Source: PALSA-1180 sp964624625 (GTDB lineage: Bacteria > Oederibacteriota > Muellerivitia > Muellerivitales > Muellerivitaceae). Taken from it: a DNA stretch of 64,000 nucleotides. Made by a program: the position numbers and the translations under genes. Position 1 is the stretch's first letter, and every line of letters starts with the position of its first letter. Shown piece by piece: positions 42,248-50,410 of the stretch. The DNA is taken from NCBI GenBank assembly GCA_964624625.1, contig CAZUXW010000002.1:38211-102210 (forward strand), in the 5' to 3' direction. The notes under the pieces are model-generated. The model worked only from the letters and a program-made list of their open reading frames with translations, made no database searches and had not been told where the DNA came from.

Positions 42248-42832
42248 TCAAATCCGTTTTAAAAACTTTAAATTTATTAACTTTTTAAAACTTTCGGCTT
42301 TTCCTTCATCGAAAGTCTCTGCAAAAATAACCTCAGAATTATTTTTTAATTTCACATATATATCAAAATAAACACTCTTGTTTGACCAGTCGAAATAAAT
42401 ACGATGTTTTTTTCTTGTGCAAAGTTTAACTATATTATTTTTTCTCAAGAAATACACACTTTTACCATTTCGGAAATATTCAATTTCGCCCCGTTTGGCA
42501 ATGAATAATATTTTTCGAGGATTAATTACAATTAAAAATAAAAGAAAAGAGAAAAACGCAGAAATAGTAAATAAAAAATAAATAAAACACAGCGATCCAT
42601 GAAAGAAATTGTGAATTAATAGTGTTGCGATCGGCCCAAGGAAAAAACATGAAAGGAACCCTGTTGTGATTTCAGGACCCACTTGCCAGGCAAGAATATC
42701 GTTGTTTTTCTTTAGAGAATACCGAAACGTTGCTCCATTAACGCCGAACCCAAGAAATGGTGAATGATTTCCAAATAAATTCTTCGGCTTCCAATTCGTC
42801 CATTTGTAAAATTTACTTGTCGATAGTTTCAT
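42248..42832 (-). CDS. A+T-rich island: small membrane protein of unknown function
   Basis: A 194-residue protein with two or three hydrophobic segments at about residues 55-75 and 80-105 and a basic, aromatic C-terminal domain. Codons are strongly A/T-ended, unlike the rest of the window. The C-terminal domain (F-I-A-K-R-G-E-I-E-Y-F then Y-F-D-W-S-N-K-S-V-Y-F-D-I) alternates like a beta-barrel or PH-like fold. Its start overlaps the 3' end of the next upstream gene by 20 bases. Not recognised. Confidence 0.65.
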   Translation of the reverse strand: MKLSTSKFYKWTNWKPKNLFGNHSPFLGFGVNGATFRYSLKKNNDILAWQVGPEITTGFLSCFFLGPIATLLIHNFFHGSLCFIYFLFTISAFFSFLLFLIVINPRKILFIAKRGEIEYFRNGKSVYFLRKNNIVKLCTRKKHRIYFDWSNKSVYFDIYVKLKNNSEVIFAETFDEGKAESFKKLINLKFLKRI

Positions 42833-43511
42833 TTACAATTTTATCCGCTAGCTTTTCTAAATTAATAACATTGTCTAGTTCTGAAACTTTATACCTTTGA
42901 ATGGCTTTTAAAACAGTCAAAGACTTCGTTCCGTTCGTCGGTATTTTAAAATCAGAAAAATTATTTATTTTATTTATTACTAAATTTTTATAAAAAATTA
43001 AACTTATTAAACTTCCATTGGAATCCAACACTACTGTTTTTATAGAAAAGCCCGTTTCTTTATCCAACCATTTCATCATCCTAACTTTTCCGTTTTTATC
43101 AAGAAAATCAAATTTCAAAACCACTCTTCCGTCATCTTTGGTTTCAATGACATTACCTAAAACCACAGGATTCGTACTATTCATTGCTTCTTTAATACGA
43201 TTTTTTGTTTTGTCCATATCAGAATTAGAAACATTGGGGATAATAGAAAGAAAGAGCTTCACTTTTTCTTTAATATCTTCGAAGGACAAACCTTCCCTAA
43301 CGCCTCGAATTCGAGAAACATCCAAATAAGGCTCGTTATTAACAATGACAGTATCAAAGAATATTCCATCGTATGACTTTAGCAATTTCGTCTCATTTAG
43401 GGTTAGAGAACTTAGTGCTTTTTTCGCGTCAATGTTGCCATATGAACCATCCAATGTTTTGGACTCGCTTTGAGAACAAAACAAAATAAATATTAAAAAC
43501 AACTTTTTCAT
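42813..43511 (-). CDS. A+T-rich island: secreted protein of unknown function
   Basis: A 232-residue protein starting M-K-K-L-F-L-I-F-I-L-F-C with a short signal peptide, probably cleaved after a Ser/Cys (F-C-S-Q-S); a lipoprotein reading is possible but the -1 residue is poor. ATG 43511 has AGGAG seven bases upstream; the frame extends 14 codons further without support. The body is Asn/Lys/Val-rich and contains V-L-K-F-D-F-L-D-K-N-G-K-V near the middle. No known domain. Part of the low-G+C block with the lipoprotein upstream. Confidence 0.62.
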   Translation of the reverse strand: MKKLFLIFILFCSQSESKTLDGSYGNIDAKKALSSLTLNETKLLKSYDGIFFDTVIVNNEPYLDVSRIRGVREGLSFEDIKEKVKLFLSIIPNVSNSDMDKTKNRIKEAMNSTNPVVLGNVIETKDDGRVVLKFDFLDKNGKVRMMKWLDKETGFSIKTVVLDSNGSLISLIFYKNLVINKINNFSDFKIPTNGTKSLTVLKAIQRYKVSELDNVINLEKLADKIVNETIDK

Positions 43512-43540
43512 CTCTCTACTCCTCTTTCCTTTTCTAAAAG

Positions 43541-44323
43541 CTAAGGTTGACAATCACAATTATTTTCTAATCGGCAGTTTAATTTCTTACTCTTGGCATC
43601 CAATCTTTTTTCTTGTTCCTCTTCAGTAACTCCATGAACAACAGCTGTAGAACACTCTGCAAAACATGCCTCTTCTACAAGAGCACAACCCAATGCACAG
43701 GCGGCCAAACCAATAACAGTTTTTTTTCTGGCTTGCTCATGAATTTCAACTAGATCTTGATCATATGTATCATCACATTTTTGACAAGCGCCCGGAAATG
43801 GGGTCGGACAATGTGTAGGTGTATCCGTAAGCGTAGGTGTAAATGTTTCGGTAAAAGTATTTTGAATTGTAGGAGTACTTGTTGGAGGTGTAGTCGTTAT
43901 TGTTTGTGTAGGCGTGTAAGTTATAGTGGGTGTATTGGTTAAAGCCGTGGTTGTAGGTGTTATTGTCGGGGTATTTTCAATCGGTGTTGAAGTCTCTATT
44001 GGCGTAATGGTGGGAGTACCACTAACGTTCGGGGTTGGAAAATAAGTTAAACGACAACCGGTCGTCAAAACACTGTCAACCGGATTATTATAAGCCGTAC
44101 CATCAATGCAACTACATGGTACTAAAATTCCATTGCTGAGTATCGGTGGTTGGGGTGGATCATCATGTGAAAAACTTAAACAGCTTAAATCTTTCTCGGT
44201 AATTTTCATTTGGTTTTGAGGCATAGTCGGCGCCACGGGAGACTTCGAGCATCCGACCCCTATAATTGCCCCAAAAGCTATCGTACCGAGGACAATGAAG
44301 AAAATACTTATAATTTTATTCAT
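43541..44323 (-). CDS. A+T-rich island: Thr/Pro-rich lipoprotein with Cys-rich C-terminus
   Basis: A 260-residue predicted lipoprotein. The signal sequence ends at G-V-G-C with Cys25. A long Thr/Pro linker (about residues 95-175) is built from imperfect T-P-T-x-T-x-T-P-T units, typical of flexible, surface-exposed stalks. The C-terminal 85 residues contain about ten cysteines (C-Q-K-C, C-A-L-G-C, C-F-A-E-C, C-R-L-E-N-N-C-D-C), suggesting a disulfide-rich head. A second short Cys cluster (V-P-C-S-C) precedes the linker. Function unknown; a surface or adhesive role is inference. Confidence 0.7.
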   Translation of the reverse strand: MNKIISIFFIVLGTIAFGAIIGVGCSKSPVAPTMPQNQMKITEKDLSCLSFSHDDPPQPPILSNGILVPCSCIDGTAYNNPVDSVLTTGCRLTYFPTPNVSGTPTITPIETSTPIENTPTITPTTTALTNTPTITYTPTQTITTTPPTSTPTIQNTFTETFTPTLTDTPTHCPTPFPGACQKCDDTYDQDLVEIHEQARKKTVIGLAACALGCALVEEACFAECSTAVVHGVTEEEQEKRLDAKSKKLNCRLENNCDCQP

Positions 44324-44427
44324 TTTGGATACCTAGAATTTCTATAATTTAAAACGAATGATGATAATGATCTCCATTAATATAACCCCAGCATCCATTA
44401 TTGACATTAATATTTAGCACAAATAAA

Positions 44428-45921
44428 TCAACGCTTTTCATCACTAATATATAAATCCAGTAACCCTATCTCTTTTACCTTTGAGTACTCCTTTTCCAGA
44501 CTTCTTTTAATCCAAACCGGCATATCCACTACTTGATTAAATTTAGTTGTCACACAAAAACGAGGTTTGTTTATTTCAATATTTTCTTTAGCTTTTTCCA
44601 TCTCCTCCGGAATACCGGCCAGTTGATTAACCATTGGCGTCGTGACAACTGCCATTTTCAATCCCGAATACGTATAAAGTTGTGGTTCAGCGGTCCAAGA
44701 AAGCAAGCTGTCGTCCGGTTTCGACATTTCTTTTATGAACATTCCCATTTCTTTCGCGTCACGAAACCTCATGGTCGAGTATTGGCATCTGGCAAATAAA
44801 TAATCTTCTATCGAGAATAAATTAGTCCACAAAGCCCCAATCCATATAAAAAGCAAAATGAAAAAGCCAGTTAACCAGTAATCCTTTTTGTTTATCCATT
44901 GTTTAAAAACGCAACCTAAAATTAAGGAAGTCGGCGCTAAAACCGAAAGATAGTAATAAGGAAAAAAATGTCCACTAGCAAAACAACCTGTCAATCCGCA
45001 AAGAAACCAAATCAAAATCATCGAGTAAATTATTTCACCGTTCTTTCCGCGACACAAAAACCACGAAAGAAAAATCCCGACCAATGGCATTACATAAGTC
45101 GCTAAAAATATTTTGTGAAAATAAAATACGGCATTTCGAATAAAATCAATATGAAGAATTTGCCACCAACCATTCAAGACATACAATTCGTTGAAACCGG
45201 TGATCGCTTGCCAAAACAGTTGGATTCTTCCGTCCAAAAGAAAAGGTAAAGCAATCACGGCAGAAATGAGATCAACCCCCAAAACAAAAAAAGAAAACCT
45301 TGGTAGTTGTTTAAACTCAATCAGAAATATGTAAACTGGCAGATAAAATAAAGCGGTTTGTTTTGTAAAGAAGGCGCAGCCCCAAAATATTCCAGACAGT
45401 ATCGCCAACATCGGTTTTTTTGAAATTCCCACGTAAAATGAAAGAAGGAGAAATGGTTGCATCAACAAATCGGATTGGGGTGTCCAGGGCTGTAACAACG
45501 GCGGGGTAATTAAAAAACAATAAAAAAATGGCGACGACCAATATCCAATATTAGTGAGCTGTAGTTTACGACCTATAAGTAATATCAGAAATGCGATCAA
45601 ACAATGTATGCACAAAACACACAAATGAACATGTACTTCATCCAGCGGAAAAAATTCTCTGAGCAACCACGCCTGTGCGAAAAACAACGGCGGCTTATGA
45701 TCCCAAACATCCAGGTAAAGCTTAGAATGGAAGTCCACCATTTCTTGGGCCGCGCAGGTGAACATTCCTTCGTTTTCCGTGAAAGGCAGGTCCAAACGTG
45801 GTTTCTGTGAGCAAAAAATAAGAATGCACAAAATTAAAAATAAGGAAATGTTTATAAAAAACGATTTAAAATTTAATAACGTAAATAAATTCTTAATAGA
45901 TAAACCTTTTTTTATTGCCAA
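44428..45921 (-). CDS. A+T-rich island: GT39/PMT-like polytopic glycosyltransferase
   Basis: A 497-residue inner-membrane protein with about 11-12 membrane segments. The first extracytoplasmic loop holds E-N-E-G-M-F-T-C-A-A-Q-E-M then L-D-V-W-D-H-K-P-P-L-F-F, the catalytic-loop pattern of ArnT/PMT-type (GT-C) enzymes that transfer sugars from polyprenyl phosphate. A-T-rich codons match the other island genes. The frame begins at TTG 45921 with no clear ribosome site; the first ATG is much later, so the start is provisional. Acceptor unknown; a Thr-rich lipoprotein lies just downstream. Confidence 0.78.
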   Translation of the reverse strand: MAIKKGLSIKNLFTLLNFKSFFINISLFLILCILIFCSQKPRLDLPFTENEGMFTCAAQEMVDFHSKLYLDVWDHKPPLFFAQAWLLREFFPLDEVHVHLCVLCIHCLIAFLILLIGRKLQLTNIGYWSSPFFYCFLITPPLLQPWTPQSDLLMQPFLLLSFYVGISKKPMLAILSGIFWGCAFFTKQTALFYLPVYIFLIEFKQLPRFSFFVLGVDLISAVIALPFLLDGRIQLFWQAITGFNELYVLNGWWQILHIDFIRNAVFYFHKIFLATYVMPLVGIFLSWFLCRGKNGEIIYSMILIWFLCGLTGCFASGHFFPYYYLSVLAPTSLILGCVFKQWINKKDYWLTGFFILLFIWIGALWTNLFSIEDYLFARCQYSTMRFRDAKEMGMFIKEMSKPDDSLLSWTAEPQLYTYSGLKMAVVTTPMVNQLAGIPEEMEKAKENIEINKPRFCVTTKFNQVVDMPVWIKRSLEKEYSKVKEIGLLDLYISDEKR

Positions 45922-45953
45922 GGGAGTGTGACAAAAAAATTAAATTTTAAGCA

Positions 45954-46862
45954 TTAATTCCATAGAATTTCCGGATAGATCTTCTTCGCCACCAAACGAT
46001 GGATGCTTTCGCGCACCTTTTCCTTGTCCTCCGGATAGGTCACCCCAAACCACTGGTCTTTTGAGGAAAGCACCTTCACCTTGGCTTTTTTCTCGTGGAT
46101 CAGTTCATCCACGACGCGGGGAATGAGGAATTCGGACTTTTCCTCCCGCCCCTTTTCCTTAAGGAACCTCTTAAACTTTTCCCCCAATTGCTCGAAGAGG
46201 ACGGGGGTGAACCCCCACATGTTCATGGAGGCTGTCGCGCCGCCCTTCAAGGGATGGGACTCCCCCTCTTCCCCGAGATACCATATTTTCTTCCCTTCTT
46301 TCCCGATTTTCAGCCTCTCCACTACTTTTTTCAGGTGGCCGGAGGATGTTTTTTCGCAGACCCCGCGGGATACGGTGCCAAATTCGGACAGGGTATTCTT
46401 GAGGTGAAAACCCACCATGGAATAATCGGCCTTGGCAAAGTTGCTCAATTTTTTCAGGTGGCCCGCCAACACCTTGAAGGAATTTCGGCCGTAATAATCG
46501 TCGGCGTTGATGGCGGCGAAAGGTTCCTGGACCGCCCCTTGCGCCACCCAAATGGCATGACCCGTTCCCCAGGGCTTTTGCCGGGCCTCGGGAACCTGGA
46601 ACCCTTCCGGGACCATCCCCAGTTCCTGGAACACGTACCGGACGGGAATCTTGGTTTCCCATTTCTTGCCCACGATTTTCTTGAAATCATCCTCGATATC
46701 ATGGCGGATGACGAAAACCACCTTTCCGAATCCGGCCCGGATGGCGTCGTAAACCGAATAGTCCAGTAAGGTCGCGCCCCCCGGCCCCAGGGTTTCCATT
46801 TGCTTTAATCCGCCGTAGCGGCTGCCCATGCCGGCAGCCATGATTAACAAACTGGGTTTCAT
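45954..46862 (-). CDS. nucleotidyltransferase (sugar-nucleotide type)
   Basis: A 302-residue GT-A-fold nucleotidyltransferase. The nucleotide-binding start L-L-I-M-A-A-G-M-G-S-R-Y-G-G-L-K-Q is at residues 5-21 and the metal-binding region is A-A-I-N-A-D-D-Y-Y-G-R near 115. It lacks a GlmU acetyltransferase domain. ATG 46862 is chosen because GAGGTG precedes it; the frame adds two more codons. The G+C returns to the genomic norm here. It sits just after galK on the same strand, so it may convert a galactose-derived or related sugar 1-phosphate into an NDP-sugar (inference). Confidence 0.85.
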   Translation of the reverse strand: MKPSLLIMAAGMGSRYGGLKQMETLGPGGATLLDYSVYDAIRAGFGKVVFVIRHDIEDDFKKIVGKKWETKIPVRYVFQELGMVPEGFQVPEARQKPWGTGHAIWVAQGAVQEPFAAINADDYYGRNSFKVLAGHLKKLSNFAKADYSMVGFHLKNTLSEFGTVSRGVCEKTSSGHLKKVVERLKIGKEGKKIWYLGEEGESHPLKGGATASMNMWGFTPVLFEQLGEKFKRFLKEKGREEKSEFLIPRVVDELIHEKKAKVKVLSSKDQWFGVTYPEDKEKVRESIHRLVAKKIYPEILWN

Positions 46863-46878
46863 ACACACCTCAAATAAA

Positions 46879-46954
46879 GTTAGGAGTTAGAAGTTAGTAG
46901 TTAGATGTGAAAGAGGATTTAAAAACTCCTCACTCCGAACTCCTAACTTCTAAC
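46879..46954. repeat. TTAGGAGTTAGAAGTTAG inverted repeat
   Basis: The left arm GTTAGGAGTTAGAAGTTAG (46879-46897) continues with TAGTTAG. The right arm, at 46926-46954, is CTCCTCACTCCGAACTCC then TAACTTCTAAC. The arms pair with shifts, as expected of stuttered words. A purine-rich spacer of about 20 bases lies between. It overlaps the galK stop. A single arm of the same family is at 12431. Confidence 0.75.
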
Positions 46955-47641
46955 TGCCGTTTAAAAATTTCGCTCCCGCCGACGGCGTAAAGACATAATG
47001 TTCCGGCCTGGTGCCGTGGCGCTTTTGGTNNNNNNNNNNNNNNNNNNNNNNNNNNNNNNNNNNNNNNNNNNNNNNNNNNNNNNNNNNNNNNNNNNNNNNN
47101 NNNNNNNNNNNNNNNNNNNNNNNNNNNNNCCGCATTGGACCCCCGCCCACTCATGCTCCGCCTTCTGGGCCAGCCGGACCAGGTCCAAATCGTCCAAATC
47201 CAATTGAAATAGTTTTTTGAGAAAAACCCCCGAGGCCACTTCCAGGGCCGCGGAGGAGCTGAGGCCCGCTCCCTGGGGCAAGTCGCCCTTGATGACCGCC
47301 TCGCATCCCCCCAGGGGGATGCCGTTCTTTTTTAATAAAGCCGCCACGCCCTTAAAATAATTAGCCCAGGGCAGGCTCACGTCGGGCCTGAGGTTTTCCA
47401 GGGTGAACTCGTCCTTTTGACGGAAATCGGCCGAATAAAGGATGATCTTCGAATCCTTCCTTTTCCGTCCGGCGATGGCGATCCCCTTGTCCACCGCCAT
47501 GGGCAGGACATAGCCCTCGTTGTAATCCGTATGCTCGCCGATCAGATTCACCCGGCCGGGAGCGAAAACCGCCGCCTCGGTTTTTCCGATAAAGGTTTCG
47601 GAGAAGATTTCCTGGGTTTTTTCGATGAGGGGAAGCGGCAT
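46950..47641 (-). CDS. galK: galactokinase (middle lost in gap)
   Basis: GHMP kinase phosphorylating galactose at C1. The N-terminal 170 residues are intact: A-P-G-R-V-N-L-I-G-E-H-T-D-Y-N-E-G near 30 (galactose-binding signature), and the ATP loop G-D-L-P-Q-G-A-G-L-S-S-S-A-A-L near 120. The C-terminal 25 residues after the gap are in a different frame (K-R-H-G-T-R-P-E-H-Y-V-F-T-P-S-A-G-A) and match the galactokinase end before the stop at 46950. From the usual length (350-390) about 155-190 residues are missing, so the real gap is near 470-570 bases. Not a pseudogene as far as can be seen. Confidence 0.9.
47030..47129. other. 100-N gap in galK
   Basis: Placeholder of fixed size. The frame change between the two galK ends and the known length of the protein show that the missing DNA is several hundred bases, not 100. 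Confidence 0.9.
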
Positions 47642-47693
47642 GGGTCAACCTCGAATGATTTTACAAAAACCAAAATGGAAACGACAAAACCAG

Positions 47694-47808
47694 TTCACCA
47701 CAGGTCCCCTCCGGGGACCACAGAGACACAGTTAGGCAAAAGATTTTTGGTGAAACCCAAAGAATTTTCCTAACTGTGCCTCTGTGGCCCGTTAGGGCCT
47801 GTGGTGAA
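47694..47808. repeat. TTCACCAC-type inverted repeat R12 (CACAGAG class, best copy)
   Basis: The clearest member. The left arm (47694-47736) runs TTCACCACAGGTCCCC then a small hairpin, CACAGAGACACAG and TTAGG. The right arm (47769-47808) mirrors it with GTGCCTCTGTGG and GGGCCTGTGGTGAA. About 40 paired bases with few mismatches and a 32-base loop. Inner sub-hairpin GGTCCCC / GGGGACC is kept as a different but self-complementary GGCCCTAACGGGCC on the other arm. Between two minus-strand genes. Confidence 0.95.
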
Positions 47809-47820
47809 AAATGTTCCGCC

Positions 47821-48441
47821 TTAATTCGTTGGCGGTGTTGGTTGGCTCCGGCGCCTTTCGTCCTCAATATAGCGGATGGCCGTGGAGAATCCATAAACCG
47901 GACCGTCGGTGAGGGCCCGGAGGTCGTTGGTCTTGCCGATCTTTTCGTAATATTCCATGACGCCGCCTAGGACCAGCATCAAAAAGAAAAGGGACGGGTC
48001 GCTCAAGGTGCGGATGAGGTATTGGAAAAAAAAGATGACCGTGGCGGGATAAAAATGGCCCTCGTCGCCCAGGGGCAGGGTCAGCTCGGCGAGGCGGGAT
48101 TCCTCCTCCTGGATTAACCGCAGAACCATCAGCCTTTCGGAATTTTCGGGCAAAGCCGCCAGCAAGACCTGGTCCTTGCCCATGATCGTGGGCCGGTTCA
48201 GTCCCTTGGGGGTCACCGTGTCGCCCATGGCGGCTTGGAGATATTGGACCAACATGGGGGCGTGTTTGTTTTCCCCCAGCAGGAACAACGCCTTGACCAT
48301 GGTCAGGGCGAAAAGCTGGATGGAATCCCTCTCGCGGGAAAGCGCGTCGGTTTCGGGGGTTTGGTAATCGACAAAAGCCCGGAACCGGGAAGCGAAAGCC
48401 ACCCGCGCCACGCCGATTTCTTTTTTGGTTTCTTCAGGCAT
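47821..48441 (-). CDS. soluble protein of unknown function
   Basis: A 206-residue, mostly helical protein starting M-P-E-E-T-K-K-E-I-G-V-A-R. A hydrophobic helix (F-F-F-Q-Y-L-I-R... L-F-F-L-M-L-V-L-G-G-V-M) near residues 140-170 might be buried or peripheral to the membrane. The C-terminus is Arg/Pro-rich. The ATG at 48441 is one base from the arm of repeat R13, whose GGTGAAT immediately before the ATG is the only Shine-Dalgarno-like sequence. Family not recognised. Flanked by repeats R12 and R13. Confidence 0.68.
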   Translation of the reverse strand: MPEETKKEIGVARVAFASRFRAFVDYQTPETDALSRERDSIQLFALTMVKALFLLGENKHAPMLVQYLQAAMGDTVTPKGLNRPTIMGKDQVLLAALPENSERLMVLRLIQEEESRLAELTLPLGDEGHFYPATVIFFFQYLIRTLSDPSLFFLMLVLGGVMEYYEKIGKTNDLRALTDGPVYGFSTAIRYIEDERRRSQPTPPTN

Positions 48442-48442
48442 A

Positions 48443-48541
48443 TTCACCACAGAGTTAACAGGGTTACACAGAGTAAAATTTTGGCCTAAACACAGAAGAT
48501 CAAAGTCTTACTCTGTTCACTCTGTGTAACTCTGTGGTTCA
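48443..48541. repeat. TTCACCAC-type inverted repeat R13 (CACAGAGTTA class)
   Basis: Left arm TTCACCACAGAG ... GGTTACACAGAGTAA (48443-48476) and right arm TTACTCTGTTCAC ... GTAACTCTGTGGTT (48508-48539) pair over about 30 bases with few changes. A 31-base loop. It lies between two minus-strand genes, one base from the start codon at 48441 and a few bases from the moeB stop. Confidence 0.92.
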
Positions 48542-48544
48542 GCG

Positions 48545-49702
48545 TTAGTACTTCGGCACCGAGGAATCGACCTGGTCGCTCCAGCCGAGGATCCCGCCGG
48601 AAACGTTGACCAGATGCTCGAACCCCTGCTGTTTCAGGAAGTTGATGGCTTTCATGCTGCGGACACCGCTCTTGCAGTGGACCACGATTTCCTTGCCCTT
48701 AACTTTTTCCAGCTCTTTGAAGCGGTTTGGCAATTGAGAGAGGGGGAGCAAGGTGGCTCCCTCGATATGGGCGATGTCCCACTCGTTGGGTTCCCTCACG
48801 TCCAACAGGAAAAAATCCTGCTTCTCGTCCATCTTCACCTTCAATTCCAAGGCATCGATCTCGTCCTTGCCGACAGCCACTTGCTTGGTTTGGGTTTCTT
48901 CCACCTTCATCCCGCAGAACTGCTCGTAATCGATCAAGGCCTTGATGGTCGGGTTGGTTCCGCAAATGGGGCAAGAGGGGTCCTTGTGCAGTTTCAAGTT
49001 TCGGAACTGCATATCCAGGGAGTTATAGATGACGAACTTTCCGATGGCCGGTTTCCCCGCGCCCGTGATCAGCTTGATGGCTTCCGTGGCCTGGATGGCC
49101 CCGATGGTTCCCACCATGGCTCCCATGACGCCGCCCTCGGCGCAGGAAGGCACTTCTCCCGGCGGCGGCGGCTCCGGATAGAGGCAGCGGTAGCAGGGTC
49201 CCTCGGGCGTCTTGAACACTGTCACTTGGCCGTCGAATCGGAAGATGGAGCCGTAGATGTTGGGTTTCTTTTGGAGCACGGCGGCGTCATTGGTGAGGTA
49301 GCGGGTCGGGAAATTATCAGTCCCGTCAATGATCATGTCGTAGTCCTTGAGGATGTCCATGATGTTGTCGCTCTTAAGGGCGACTTGGTAGGTCTTGACC
49401 GTCACGTCGGGGTTCAGGGCCTTCAACCGTTTGGCGGCCACTTCCACCTTGGGCTTGCCCACGTCCTCGGTCGTGAAGAGGATCTGGCGCTGGAGGTTGC
49501 TGGCGTCCACCGTGTCGAAATCCACCAACCCGATCGTTCCCACTCCCGCCGCGGCCAGGTAGAGGGAAATGGGGCAGCCCAATCCTCCCGCGCCGACCAC
49601 CAAGACCCTTGCGGCCAAAAGCTTCTTTTGGCCGTCCACTCCCACTTCGGGGAGCAGGATATGGCGGGTATAGCGCTTGATCTGGTCATGGCTTAGGTTC
49701 AT
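48545..49702 (-). CDS. moeB: MoeB/ThiF-type adenylyltransferase fused to rhodanese
   Basis: A 385-residue sulfur-carrier activating enzyme. The E1-like domain (1-250) has V-V-G-A-G-G-L-G-C-P near residue 40, D-F-D-T-V-D-A-S-N-L-Q-R-Q near 65, D-G-T-D-N-F-P-T-R near 127 and zinc pairs C-Y-R-C and C-P-I-C. The C-terminal rhodanese domain (about 285-380) has the persulfide loop V-H-C-K-S-G-V-R-S. This is the MoeZ-like layout of enzymes that adenylate and sulfurate MoaD, ThiS or CysO-type carriers. No carrier or molybdopterin gene is adjacent. Its stop lies just past repeat R13. Confidence 0.92.
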   Translation of the reverse strand: MNLSHDQIKRYTRHILLPEVGVDGQKKLLAARVLVVGAGGLGCPISLYLAAAGVGTIGLVDFDTVDASNLQRQILFTTEDVGKPKVEVAAKRLKALNPDVTVKTYQVALKSDNIMDILKDYDMIIDGTDNFPTRYLTNDAAVLQKKPNIYGSIFRFDGQVTVFKTPEGPCYRCLYPEPPPPGEVPSCAEGGVMGAMVGTIGAIQATEAIKLITGAGKPAIGKFVIYNSLDMQFRNLKLHKDPSCPICGTNPTIKALIDYEQFCGMKVEETQTKQVAVGKDEIDALELKVKMDEKQDFFLLDVREPNEWDIAHIEGATLLPLSQLPNRFKELEKVKGKEIVVHCKSGVRSMKAINFLKQQGFEHLVNVSGGILGWSDQVDSSVPKY

Positions 49703-49860
49703 GTCGTATCTCCGTGAGGCTCGATGTTCTTATTGGCTAAACATAGGAAAGGTATGATAAGAGGGCAAGAACCGCTAATCAACAACCCCTGGCCGCAAAT
49801 TAACCCAATTTTTCGTTATTCTCAAACAACTCAAAGTCCTATCGTTGCTTTTTGACCTGG

Positions 49861-50331
49861 CTATTGGGGGTCCTTTCGCGGCGGAACCTTTGCTTCCAAG
49901 TGTTGTTTGAGCATTCCCAGGGTTTCAAGGGTCCGCGCGCGGTGGGCTCTCATTCCCAACCCCAGGGCAAAATACAGCCTCGGCCAGAAACCAGCCGGCT
50001 CCACCTTCATCCAATGGAATAGCGCCAGGCTCCCTCCCTCTTGGGGAATAATTTCCAAGGAAGCCCGCCCCTTGAGGGGACCTGTGTATTCCATGTAAAA
50101 ACGGCGGGGTGGTTCAAGCCCCGCGACCCGGAAAGAAAAGGCGTGGGGAAAAAGACCTTGAACCTTGAAGACAACTTTTTGGTTTAAAAAAGCCGTGGAA
50201 TCCCCGTCCCATTCCAAGGCGATGCCTTTACGCCATTGGGATCTTTGGGCCCAATCCGTCAAGGCCTCGTAAACCTTTTGGGGCGGGGCTTTGACGAATT
50301 GGGATTGGGTGGATTGGTAATAGGCTGGCAC
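49861..50331 (-). CDS. SRPBCC-fold (polyketide cyclase-like) protein
   Basis: A 156-residue START-like ligand-binding protein. F-V-K-A-P-P-Q-K-V-Y-E-A-L-T-D-W near residue 12, followed by alternating strands and a long C-terminal helix (A-H-R-A-R-T-L-E-T-L-G-M-L-K-Q-H-L-E), is the standard SRPBCC outline. Members bind lipids or small hydrophobics or act as cyclases; this one is not further classified. Divergent from mtnB. Confidence 0.82.
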   Translation of the reverse strand: MPAYYQSTQSQFVKAPPQKVYEALTDWAQRSQWRKGIALEWDGDSTAFLNQKVVFKVQGLFPHAFSFRVAGLEPPRRFYMEYTGPLKGRASLEIIPQEGGSLALFHWMKVEPAGFWPRLYFALGLGMRAHRARTLETLGMLKQHLEAKVPPRKDPQ

Positions 50332-50410
50332 AAGAATTCCTTTGGGCGGGCCGCCGGGAACGGGTCTTTCCCTTGACGCCAGGGACAGGATACTGGTACT
50401 TTATTTGAAA

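Noticed and set aside
42202..45953. Prophage or integrative element
   Set aside because: Low G+C only. No integrase, tRNA, direct repeats or phage structural gene.
48614..49696. 360-residue plus-strand open frame opposite moeB
   Set aside because: No domain or ribosome site; moeB has all E1 and rhodanese motifs.
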